Assembly (NCBI GenBank): GCA_040752855.1 | Contig: JBFMHP010000002.1 | Coordinates: forward strand, 1-64,000 | DNA length: 64,000 nucleotides | Source of the DNA: JBFMHP01 sp040752855 | GTDB lineage: Bacteria > Pseudomonadota > Gammaproteobacteria > RBG-16-57-12 | Reading direction: 5' to 3' | Part shown: piece by piece, positions 40,390 to 47,849 of the stretch | Layout: each line of letters starts with the position of its first letter | Position numbering within the stretch: position 1 is the stretch's first letter | Translations under genes and position numbers: made by a program | Notes under the pieces: generated by a model | Database searches by the model: none | Seen by the model: only the letters and a program-made list of their open reading frames with translations | What the model was told of the DNA's origin: nothing

Positions 40390-41603
40390 TGAACTGGCGC
40401 GCGTGCGGCCTGGCGGCGGCCCTGATCGTCGTTGCGGCAGATGAGGCCGGGGCCTACGAATGGTCGGGGATGTTGGCCTTCGACAACCGTGTCTTTTGGG
40501 AGGAACCGGCGTTCCCCGAACAGCGCAGCCAAGCCTATTATCCATCGCTGGTGATGCAGCCGGAGTTGCGGGCGGACTGGAACGGTGAAAAAGACCGCTT
40601 CACCTTCATTCCGTTTTTGCGCGCAGAACCCGCCGACCCGCAGCGCCAACACCTGGATATCCGGGAATTGAACTGGCTGCACGCCGCCGGTGACTGGGAT
40701 GTGACCGTGGGTGTCGCCAAGGTGTTTTGGGGTGTTACCGAATCGCGCCATTTGGTCGACATCATCAACCAGAGCGATTTGCTCGAAGACATCGATCGAG
40801 AACAAAAACTCGGCCAGCCCATGGTCAATCTCAATCTGATCGGCGAGTACGGTACCTTCGGGTTCTACGTGCTGCCGTATTTTCGCGAGCAGACCTACCA
40901 AGACCGCCGCGGCCGCCTGCGTTTTGCGCTGCCGATCGACACCGATCGCGCGCGGTACGCCTCGGCACGCGAAGAGTGGCATACCGATGTCGCGCTGCGC
41001 TGGAGCCATAGCCTGGCGAGTTGGGATATCGGCGTGTCCTATTTTCGCGGAACCGGCCGCGAGTCGGCGTTCGACCTCGATCTCGGTGATCCGTTCAACC
41101 CCAGGCTCGTGCCGCGCTACGATCTCATTCGGCAGACCGGCCTGGAGCTTCAACACACCTCAGGTCCGTGGCTGCTCAAGCTCGAGGCGATCAGCCGTGC
41201 CGGCCAAGGCAAGCGTTTTTTCGCGGCCACCGCCGGATTCGAATACACGTGGTTCGACGTGCTGAGCCGCGGGGCCGATCTTGGGGTGCTCGCCGAATGT
41301 AACCATGACGGCCGCGACGCCAATCCTCTCGTGGCCCCGCCGGTACCGTATGACGATGACGTGTTCCTCGGTCTGCGGCTCAGCATGAACGATGCCGACG
41401 ACAGCAGCGTGCTGGCCGGGGTGCTGCAAGACGTGGATCAGGACGCCACCTTCATCAGTCTCAAGGCCAACCGTCGATTCGCCACCGATTGGATCTTGGA
41501 AGTGAAGGGGAGGCACTTTGTCGACGCACCGCCCGATGATTTCGTTCTGCACGGTTATCGCCGGGACAGTCATCTACAACTGCGTCTGGCCCGCTATTTT
41601 TGA
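40389..41603 (+). CDS. Outer-membrane beta-barrel protein (exporter partner)
   Basis: A 404-residue protein with a signal peptide (about residues 1-22, ending AGAYEWSG) and a beta-barrel pattern of alternating polar and hydrophobic residues, many aromatic girdle residues and a terminal Phe (RLARYF), the signal for outer-membrane insertion. Conserved phrases FIPFLRAEPADPQRQHLDIRELNWLHAAGDWDVTVGVAKVFWGVTESRHLVDIINQ and FGFYVLPYFREQTY are those of the DUF1302-like barrels that accompany MMPL and LolA-like genes. It completes an inner-membrane, periplasm, outer-membrane export route. Its first base overlaps the preceding stop. Confidence 0.8.
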   Translation: MNWRACGLAAALIVVAADEAGAYEWSGMLAFDNRVFWEEPAFPEQRSQAYYPSLVMQPELRADWNGEKDRFTFIPFLRAEPADPQRQHLDIRELNWLHAAGDWDVTVGVAKVFWGVTESRHLVDIINQSDLLEDIDREQKLGQPMVNLNLIGEYGTFGFYVLPYFREQTYQDRRGRLRFALPIDTDRARYASAREEWHTDVALRWSHSLASWDIGVSYFRGTGRESAFDLDLGDPFNPRLVPRYDLIRQTGLELQHTSGPWLLKLEAISRAGQGKRFFAATAGFEYTWFDVLSRGADLGVLAECNHDGRDANPLVAPPVPYDDDVFLGLRLSMNDADDSSVLAGVLQDVDQDATFISLKANRRFATDWILEVKGRHFVDAPPDDFVLHGYRRDSHLQLRLARYF

Positions 41604-41635
41604 CGCGCGTGCGCGGTTAGTTCCGCGCGGTCACT

Positions 41636-43927
41636 CTACGGGGTGCGCTGCGCAAGCGCCTCCGGCGCGGCGGCTGGGGTGAATTGCCGGCATGATTCAT
41701 TGAAGATATCAGCCAGTTCAAACAGCACCGCGATCTCGTGGGCATTGGCCACGTCCCGATCCTGTCGGAAGGCGAGCATCATGCCGTTGTGGACCTCCAG
41801 ATAGAAGGCCTGGTGTTCGACCAAAAACGCCATGAGTTGCGGCGAGAGATACGGTGTCGGATCGATTCCGCCGGCGCCGTAAACGCGATAGATCTTGCTG
41901 AAGTCATCTTTGCGCGGCAACTCGATCTCGGTGAAGTCGACCAGATAACGCTCCATGTAATGCCCGGGGGCGATCACGAAATCGGGCAAGGCGGTGGTAG
42001 GGCAGCGCAGCTTGACGAGGGTATGCCAATGCTTGGAATAGTAATCGGGCGCGGCGGTGTGGCTGTAATCGTAAAGCTTTAGTTCACAGCCGTGATAATC
42101 GCCCGTCATGACATTGGATTCCTGTTTGTCGGAACCGCGGCGCAGGTATACAAAGCCCCACTTGTTCAAGGTGCCGGTGGTGACGGGTTGAAAATCGAGC
42201 CCGTGTTGTTTGGCGATTTGTTCCATCATCTCTTCGCGCTCGGAACGTTTGTGCTTTTCCTTGAGGAGGATTCCGTCTTGAATGCGCGCCGACAAAGAAT
42301 GGTGCGTAAACTGCAAGAAATTCTCCAGCCCCTGCATCTCGAAGGCGCGCCCATCGCGCACGCATTCCTCTTGGAATTGATGCAGATATTCCATCGCGGT
42401 GTGATCGATGATGCGCCCCGACTCATTGACGATCAAGGTGATGCCCGCCTGCGGCGGCAGAGTCGCCAGCAGTTTATCGAGCGGCAAAAGATTGAAGCAC
42501 ACCACGGAGGAGAGCGTGATCTCGCAATGCGGAGCGCCGTCGCGCTCGCACATCTTGACCTTGATCACCGGCGAGGTGAATAGATTTTTGAGATTGCGCC
42601 AGAGCAGCGCGCTTGCTTGGACAAAGCTCAAACGTCCGGTCAAAACGGCGCGGAACGATGGGGTCAGCAGATAGAGCAGCATAACGACCTCGGCGGCGAT
42701 GCCAAGCAGAATGCCGGAGAGCAAATCGGTGCCGAGAATGGCCAGGACCGTGAATACAAAGATGACAATCTGGTCGCGGCCGATCGCATAGGTTTTAGTG
42801 AAGACCTTGTACTCGCACAGTTTCCATCCGACGTAGATCAGGATAGCGGCGATGGCGGCGAGCGGCACCATTGCGATGATGTCCTTGGCGAGAAAAAGAA
42901 AGATGATGAGGAACATCGCATTGTAGAAATTCGCCCATAAGGTGCGCCCGCCCGCATCGATGTTGGCGCGGCTCTTGATACCGCCCGGGATGATGGTCAG
43001 GCCGCCGAAGATGCTCGATAAGGAGTTCGACACGCCCATCGCGCGCAAGGTCACGTTCGGATCGGATCGGCGCTGAAACGGATCGATCTTGTCGACCGCC
43101 TTGATGGTGGCCAGCGACTCGACTCCGTCGATCAGCGTGAGCGTGATCACGACGATCAGGACGCCCCACCACAACTCGGGGCGGTTGAACACCTCGCCGA
43201 ATGCGGGCAGGGTGATGCCGCCTTCCAAGATGCTCTCCGGCATCTTGATCAAATATTTCGGGTCGAGATTGAACCATAATCCCAAACCGATGCCGATCAG
43301 GGTGACCAATAGCGGAGGCGGAATCTTCCGCATCCACTGATGGCGCGATTTGTTGAGATAAAACATGAGGAACAAACTCAGCGCGCCGATGACGAAAACA
43401 TTCCATTGAATTTGCAAAAACGCCTGCGGCAATTTGCTGAACGAGAGCAGCATGGTCTTCGATGCCGGCAAGATGGCGCCCATCAACGACGGGATTTGTT
43501 TGATGATGATAATCAAACCGATCGCGGCGAGCATGGCCTCGACCACGGTCACCGGCAGGAAGATGGCATAACGCCCCATCTTGAAAAAGGCGAGCAGGAT
43601 TTGCAGCAATCCGGTGAGACAGATCGCCACCAGCAGCAGCGGATAGCCCGCCGCCAGATCGCCGCCGCCCAACAGCAGCATGCCCGAGAGCAAGGCCGGC
43701 GCCAAGCCGGCGGCCGGGCCGCTGATCGTGACATAAGCGCCGCCGAGAAAGGGAAAAATCAGCCCGGCGATGATCGCCGAGATCAAGCCGGTGACGGCGG
43801 GCGCGCCTGAGGCGATGGCGATCCCAAGTGACAGCGGCAAGGAGACCAGCGCCACCTGCAATCCTGCGAGCAAGTCGTATCGCCAGTGCTTCAGCCCTGC
43901 TATGCCATTTTGCGGAATTTCGGTCAT
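41636..43927 (-). CDS. SulP-family anion transporter, likely bicarbonate, with C-terminal extension
   Basis: SulP proteins carry sulfate, bicarbonate or other anions; members beside carboxysome genes act in inorganic-carbon uptake in chemolithoautotrophs. The 763-residue product has the core (residues about 10-420): GLQVALVSLPLSLGIAIASGAPAVTGLISAIIAGLIFPFLGG, ISGPAAGLAPAL, LIDGVESLATIKAVDKIDPFQR and GGLTIIPGGIKSRANIDAGG, and a STAS domain (about 455-560, ending GRIIDHTAMEYLHQF). About 200 residues after STAS (YDYSHTAAPDYYSKHWHTLV...) form an extra domain I cannot name. ATG 43927 has GGAG 8 bases upstream; a Met six codons earlier has none. Convergent with the lipid cluster, divergent neighbour region leads to mcdAB. 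Confidence 0.88.
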   Translation of the reverse strand: MTEIPQNGIAGLKHWRYDLLAGLQVALVSLPLSLGIAIASGAPAVTGLISAIIAGLIFPFLGGAYVTISGPAAGLAPALLSGMLLLGGGDLAAGYPLLLVAICLTGLLQILLAFFKMGRYAIFLPVTVVEAMLAAIGLIIIIKQIPSLMGAILPASKTMLLSFSKLPQAFLQIQWNVFVIGALSLFLMFYLNKSRHQWMRKIPPPLLVTLIGIGLGLWFNLDPKYLIKMPESILEGGITLPAFGEVFNRPELWWGVLIVVITLTLIDGVESLATIKAVDKIDPFQRRSDPNVTLRAMGVSNSLSSIFGGLTIIPGGIKSRANIDAGGRTLWANFYNAMFLIIFLFLAKDIIAMVPLAAIAAILIYVGWKLCEYKVFTKTYAIGRDQIVIFVFTVLAILGTDLLSGILLGIAAEVVMLLYLLTPSFRAVLTGRLSFVQASALLWRNLKNLFTSPVIKVKMCERDGAPHCEITLSSVVCFNLLPLDKLLATLPPQAGITLIVNESGRIIDHTAMEYLHQFQEECVRDGRAFEMQGLENFLQFTHHSLSARIQDGILLKEKHKRSEREEMMEQIAKQHGLDFQPVTTGTLNKWGFVYLRRGSDKQESNVMTGDYHGCELKLYDYSHTAAPDYYSKHWHTLVKLRCPTTALPDFVIAPGHYMERYLVDFTEIELPRKDDFSKIYRVYGAGGIDPTPYLSPQLMAFLVEHQAFYLEVHNGMMLAFRQDRDVANAHEIAVLFELADIFNESCRQFTPAAAPEALAQRTP

Positions 43928-44019
43928 CGGCTTGCTCCAATACATAGTGCGCGTGCGCGTTGGTTAATGCGCGTCGAGGATTCGTGACGCAGGAGGTCTT
44001 GAACCCTAAACACAACTTG

Positions 44020-44168
44020 TTAGCAGCTTGCTGAAAACTGGATTTTTAGTCCCTTCTCCCACAGGGAGAAGGTAGGGATGAGGGGATATAATCAGGCGGT
44101 TACAGTACATTTATCCCCTCACCCCGGCCCTCTCCCTGAGGGAGAGGGAGTTTCCAGCAGGCTGTTAG
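44020..44168. repeat. Terminal-inverted-repeat element (TTAGCAG type)
   Basis: Left end TTAGCAGCTTGCTGAAAACT, right end AGTTTCCAGCAGGCTGTTAG, nearly complementary over 20 bases. The interior has CCCTTCTCCC and its complement-like GGGAGAGGG arms. No coding capacity. A partial copy with the same ends and core lies at 45551-45605. Confidence 0.65.
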
Positions 44169-44417
44169 TTCACTGGAGCAGAAGCATTGTTATTTTTATG
44201 AAGCGCCAAAGACGCCATGCGCGGTCAAAGAAGACGGCATGGTAGGAAGCTTATAGAAATTTCGAAATGGTGTTCATCGATATATTCAATGAACACCATT
44301 GCCTATCATGAATACCAGCAGCGCGCGGTGATATACGAGAGGCAAAGGTGTTTGCCAATGCTGGGCGCGGTGAAAATGACCCAGCATTTGTGGCAGTAAC
44401 AACTACGGCTGATGGGC

Positions 44418-44493
44418 TAGGAGTCTGCGCGACAGAAAGAAACGCTGCGCAAAAGTGGGAGAGCGAGGCGTTTTTCTGCCGCGCAGACTCCTA
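44418..44493. repeat. MITE-like 76-bp inverted repeat
   Basis: TAGGAGTCTGCGCGACAGAAAGAAACGC at the left pairs with the right arm GCGTTTTTCTGCCGCGCAGACTCCTA over about 26 bases with few mismatches. Sharp ends suggest a non-autonomous transposable remnant. It is 20 bases from the mcdB-like stop and would also form a strong transcript hairpin. Confidence 0.6.
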
Positions 44494-44513
44494 GGCCGAG
44501 ATATGAGATGTCG

Positions 44514-44669
44514 TCAATCCGGCCACACGCGTCGTGCGGGCAGCGGTTTGATTGGGGGCTCTGATTCAGCGGGTTTGGCGGGCGGAACGGCGGGCTTGGC
44601 AGGTGCTGCTTGCTGTTGTTTGGTTTCGCGCACCGAGGCGGCGAGCTTGTCTCCCAAAGTGGATTTCAT
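44514..44669 (-). CDS. mcdB: McdB-like carboxysome-positioning adaptor (51 aa)
   Basis: Alpha-McdB proteins are small, disordered, Pro/Ala/Gln-rich adaptors that sit on carboxysomes and stimulate the McdA ATPase; they share an invariant C-terminal Trp. This gene starts at an ATG overlapping the mcdA stop (ATGA) and encodes 51 residues: a short Lys-rich start MKSTLGDKLAAS, then QQQAAPAKPAVPPAKPAES, ending PARRVWPD. The same last six residues RRVWPD end the second mcdB-like protein at 53395-53574. The length is below common gene-calling limits, so it may be unannotated. The coupling to a ParA gene and closeness to carboxysome genes support the call. Confidence 0.75.
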   Translation of the reverse strand: MKSTLGDKLAASVRETKQQQAAPAKPAVPPAKPAESEPPIKPLPARRVWPD

Positions 44670-45531
44670 ATTTGCAATAACTCCTCGATGATTGAATTGA
44701 TTTCCTCGGCGGCGGGCTCGCCGCGTTTGCCGAGGCAGTACACGCTGGCGCCTTCGATCGCGGAAGTACGATAGACGGCGCGGCGGCGCAGCACGCTGCT
44801 GAGTGACGGAATGTCAAACTCCGCCAACGCCTGTTGCNNNNNNNNNNNNNNNNNNNNNNNNNNNNNNNNNNNNNNNNNNNNNNNNNNNNNNNNNNNNNNN
44901 NNNNNNNNNNNNNNNNNNNNNNNNNNNNNNNNNNNNNGGCGGGCTCGCCGCGTTTGCCGAGGCAGTACACGCTGGCGCCTTCGATCGCGGAAGTACGATA
45001 GACGGCGCGGCGGCGCAGCACGCTGCTGAGTGACGGAATGTCAAACTCCGCCAACGCCTGTTGCATGGCGCGCGATAACGCGTTGCGCGGTTCGACCTGG
45101 GTTACCACGATAAAGGCTTGCAGCTGGGGCTTGCCTTGCTTGATTTGCTCGATGGCCTCGGCCAGGCGGACGCTGGCCCACAAATCAATCGGGGACGGCT
45201 GCACCGGGATCAAAACGGTGTCGGCGGCGGACATCGCCTGCCGGGTGGTGTCGGTTTCCAGCGTCGGCGGGCAATCGATCACGACGTATTGATAATCGTG
45301 GCGGAAGCGGGTTACCTCGCGCGCCAGATTGCCGGCCACGGTGATTACCGATAATGGAAAGGGGCGTTCATCGGGGGCCAATCCTGCCCATTGTCCGGCC
45401 GATCCTTGCGGGTCGGCGTCGACGAGCAAGGTGCGCCCGTGTTTCGCCAGCCCGGCGGCAAGGTTCATGCTGAGCGTGGTCTTGCCCGTGCCGCCTTTCT
45501 GATTGGAGATTGCGATTACGCGTGCTGACAT
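44666..45531 (-). CDS. mcdA: ParA-type ATPase, McdA-like carboxysome positioner (interrupted by scaffold gap)
   Basis: McdA spreads on the nucleoid and distributes carboxysomes. The sequence shows the deviant Walker A SNQKGGTGKTTLS near residue 10, LLVDADPQGSAGQW and the Walker B VVIDCPPTLETD region. The gene runs into 100 Ns (44838-44937), and the 127 bases on either side of the gap are identical (44711-44837 and 44938-45064). If the two ends are merged, the frame is continuous, 212 residues, and ends GEPAAEEINSIIEELLQI with TGA at 44666-44668. So the gene is intact and the gap is false. Divergent from cbbL. Confidence 0.85.
44838..44937. other. Scaffold gap of exactly 100 N
   Basis: A round-number spacer placed by a scaffolder. 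The 127 bases before it repeat exactly as the 127 bases after it, which is the signature of two contigs that share a k-mer overlap but were not merged. Confidence 0.95.
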
Positions 45532-45550
45532 GGCAATGATCCAATAGCGT

Positions 45551-45605
45551 GCTGGTTTTAATCCCTTCTCCTACAGGGAGAGGGAGTTTTTCAGCAGCCT
45601 GCTAA
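45551..45605. repeat. Partial copy of the TTAGCAG repeat
   Basis: TTTTAATCCCTTCTCCTACAGGGAGAGGG then AGTTTTTCAGCAGCCTGCTAA: the core and one end of the element at 44020-44168, on the other side of mcdAB. Confidence 0.6.
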
Positions 45606-45882
45606 ATGAGTCGTGATTTCAAACGGGCGCACACATAAGCGGCGTCACCCTTCGGGCGAATGATGCATCCGCGCATCTAGTATATGCACGAAAGCATAAA
45701 GACTTTGCAGAAAATAGTTCATTGAAACAATCAATGATCATGGTCTCGATCTGCGAATGCTATCAATGCTGGCGTGCGTCTGCATCACGCGAGTGCATCG
45801 ATCATCGTCAATGGCGCCGATCGATAACAACGATTGGCATCGCTGCAGGTTTCGCGCTATTGAGCGCGCGCCGCATCGAGAA

Positions 45883-45915
45883 TCATCGATGAAGAACATT
45901 CAAACTATCGATTGG
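45883..45915 (+). promoter_or_regulatory. Candidate CbbR operator upstream of cbbL
   Basis: TCATCGAT, 8 bases, TTCA, 4 bases, ATCGATTGG. The same three blocks with the same spacing occur upstream of sbtA at 53605-53637. ATCGAT palindromes fit a LysR T-N11-A type site. A second, related half-site TCGATAACAACGATTGGCATCG (45821-45842) precedes it by about 40 bases. Confidence 0.6.
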
Positions 45916-45985
45916 TTTTGGCTTTGCGCCGCCTTTAGTCTTGTTCGTGAGGATTTCACACAACCGCAGCAGGAGTGAACTGACT

Positions 45986-47398
45986 ATGGCAAAGAAATAT
46001 GATGCTGGTGTAAAAGAGTACCGCGATCTGTATTGGACCCCGGACTATGTTCCGCTCGATACCGATTTGCTGGCGTGTTTCAAAGTAACCCCGCAGGAAG
46101 GGGTTCCGCGTGAAGAGGCTGCCGCTGCTGTTGCGGCCGAGTCTTCCACCGGTACCTGGAGTACCGTGTGGTCGGAATTGCTGACCGACATGGAATACTA
46201 CAAGGGTCGCGCCTATCGTATCGAAGATGTGCCGGGTGATAAAGAGTGCTTCTATGCATTCATCGCCTACCCGCTCGATCTGTTCGAAGAGGGTTCCATT
46301 GTAAACGTGCTGACCTCATTGGTCGGTAACGTGTTCGGCTTCAAGGCCGTTAAGCACCTGCGTCTGGAAGATATCCGCTTCCCGATCGCCTTCGTCAAGA
46401 CTTGCATGGGTCCGCCCAACGGTATCCAGGTCGAGCGCGACCGTCTGAACAAGTACGGCCGTCCGCTGCTGGGTTGCACCATCAAACCGAAGCTGGGTCT
46501 GTCCGCCAAGAACTACGGTCGCGCCGTATATGAGTGTCTGCGCGGCGGTCTGGATCTGACCAAGGACGACGAAAACGTCAACTCGCAGCCGTTCATGCGC
46601 TGGCAGAACCGTTTCGAGTTCGTCGCCATGGCGGTGGAAAAGGCGCAGGCCGAAACCGGTGAGACCAAGGGTCACTATCTCAACGTTACAGCCAACACCC
46701 CGGAAGAAATGTACGAGCGTGCGCAGTTCGCCAAGGATCTTGGTCAGCCGATCATCATGCACGACTTCCTCACCGGCGGCTTCACCGCCAACACCGGTCT
46801 GGCCAAGTGGTGCCGCAAGAACGGCATGATGTTGCACATCCACCGCGCGATGCACGCCGTAATCGACCGTCATCCGAAGCACGGTATCCACTTCCGCGTA
46901 CTGGCCAAGTGTTTGCGTCTGTCCGGTGGTGATCACCTCCACACCGGTACCGTCGTAGGTAAGCTGGAAGGCGATCGCGCCTCCACCTTGGGTTACGTCG
47001 ATCTGCTGCGTGAGTCCTTCATTCCTGAAGATCGCCGTCGCGGCATCTTCTTCGATCAAGATTGGGGCTCAATGCCTGGTGTCTTCGCGGTGGCCTCCGG
47101 CGGTATCCACGTCTGGCACATGCCGGCGCTGCTGAACATCTTCGGCGATGATTCCGTGCTGCAATTCGGTGGTGGTACTCAGGGTCACCCGTGGGGCAAC
47201 GCCGCTGGCGCGGCCGCCAACCGTGTGGCACTCGAAGCGTGCGTCAAGGCCCGCAACGAAGGCCGTGAGCTTGAGCGCGAAAGTAAGGAGATCCTGACCG
47301 GCGCGGCCAAGAACAGCCCCGAGTTGGCGATCGCGATGGAGACTTGGAAAGAGATCAAGTTCGAATTCGAAACCGTTGACAAGCTCGACGTGGCTTGA
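45986..47398 (+). CDS. cbbL: RuBisCO large subunit, form IA, carboxysomal
   Basis: Fixes CO2 onto ribulose-1,5-bisphosphate. The 470-residue protein has the carbamylated-lysine motif GGLDLTKDDENVNSQPF, the first-domain YIEDVPGD-like region, substrate motifs KPKLGLS, HIHRAMHAVIDR and loop 6 HTGTVVGKLEGDR, and GGIHVWHMPAL near 380. The subtype is form IA: the ETG...GHYLNVTA text and the direct linkage to csoS2 and shell genes mark the carboxysomal (IAc) branch. ATG 45986 is chosen for its AGGAG at 45971-45975, ten bases upstream. It leads the operon that runs at least to the mcdB-like gene. Confidence 0.99.
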   Translation: MAKKYDAGVKEYRDLYWTPDYVPLDTDLLACFKVTPQEGVPREEAAAAVAAESSTGTWSTVWSELLTDMEYYKGRAYRIEDVPGDKECFYAFIAYPLDLFEEGSIVNVLTSLVGNVFGFKAVKHLRLEDIRFPIAFVKTCMGPPNGIQVERDRLNKYGRPLLGCTIKPKLGLSAKNYGRAVYECLRGGLDLTKDDENVNSQPFMRWQNRFEFVAMAVEKAQAETGETKGHYLNVTANTPEEMYERAQFAKDLGQPIIMHDFLTGGFTANTGLAKWCRKNGMMLHIHRAMHAVIDRHPKHGIHFRVLAKCLRLSGGDHLHTGTVVGKLEGDRASTLGYVDLLRESFIPEDRRRGIFFDQDWGSMPGVFAVASGGIHVWHMPALLNIFGDDSVLQFGGGTQGHPWGNAAGAAANRVALEACVKARNEGRELERESKEILTGAAKNSPELAIAMETWKEIKFEFETVDKLDVA

Positions 47399-47432
47399 GT
47401 TCACAACCAGACATCGAGATTAGGAGATAGAA

Positions 47433-47780
47433 ATGAAAGCTACTTCGCAAATGGGTGACTACCGCACCGCGCAGACCCTGGAAACCTTTTCCTTCCTGCC
47501 GCAACTGACGCAGGAAGAGATCTATGACCAGATCAGCTTCATGCTGAGCCAGGGATTGACGCCGGCGATCGAGCACGAAGATCCCGCGCAAGCCACCAAC
47601 CACTACTGGACCATGTGGAAGCTGCCCTTCTTCGGCGAGAAGGACCTGGGCAACGTCGTGGCGGAACTGGAGGCGTGTCACCGCGCTTATCCGAACCACC
47701 ACGTGCGTCTGCTCGGCTACGACAACTACACCCAGAGTCAGGGCGTGTGCTTCGTCGTCTACCGCGGCAAGGCGTGGTAA
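47433..47780 (+). CDS. cbbS: RuBisCO small subunit
   Basis: Caps and stabilises the L8S8 enzyme. The 115-residue form I small subunit contains ETFSFLPQLTQEEIYDQISFML, the NHYWTMWKLPFF motif that contacts the large subunit and the ending VRLLGYDNYTQSQGVCFVVYRGKAW. It begins 34 bases after cbbL with AGGAGATAGAA. A 10-bp stem-loop follows its stop, probably setting the RuBisCO-to-shell ratio. Confidence 0.98.
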   Translation: MKATSQMGDYRTAQTLETFSFLPQLTQEEIYDQISFMLSQGLTPAIEHEDPAQATNHYWTMWKLPFFGEKDLGNVVAELEACHRAYPNHHVRLLGYDNYTQSQGVCFVVYRGKAW

Positions 47781-47788
47781 GGCAGCTG

Positions 47789-47814
47789 GCCGTGGCGTGC
47801 GAGCGCCACGGCCG
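47789..47814 (+). promoter_or_regulatory. cbbS-csoS2 stem-loop
   Basis: GGCCGTGGCG (47789-47798), a six-base loop, CGCCACGGCC (47805-47814): a perfect 10-bp stem, no T-tract. It more likely protects the cbbLS 3' end or slows readthrough than terminates fully. Confidence 0.7.
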
Positions 47815-47849
47815 ACCAGGATTCGTCAGTCATTGAGGTGATAACAGCT

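Larger units (their letters stand above)
43928..44513. other. Intergenic region with two repeat elements
   Basis: 586 bases between the SulP gene and mcdB-like. Bases 44020-44168 and 44418-44493 are inverted-repeat elements listed separately. Between them (44169-44417) only short frames are seen, none convincing. Confidence 0.6.
45532..45985. promoter_or_regulatory. mcdA / cbbL divergent control region
   Basis: 454 bases without a gene. The mcdA-proximal part (45551-45605) is a fragment of the TTAGCAG repeat. The stretch 45660-45730 is AT-rich. Two related palindrome-rich sites lie at 45801-45844 and 45883-45915 (see separate entry), and the cbbL ribosome site AGGAG is at 45971-45975. Confidence 0.6.

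Noticed and set aside
44711..45064. A tandem duplication inside mcdA
   Set aside because: The identical flanks sit exactly at the gap edges and equal an assembler k-mer length, so this is an assembly artefact, not biology.
44566..45531. A 321-codon ParA protein running through the gap
   Set aside because: The frame crosses 100 N with a duplicated flank. After merging, the true ParA is 212 residues ending at 44666.
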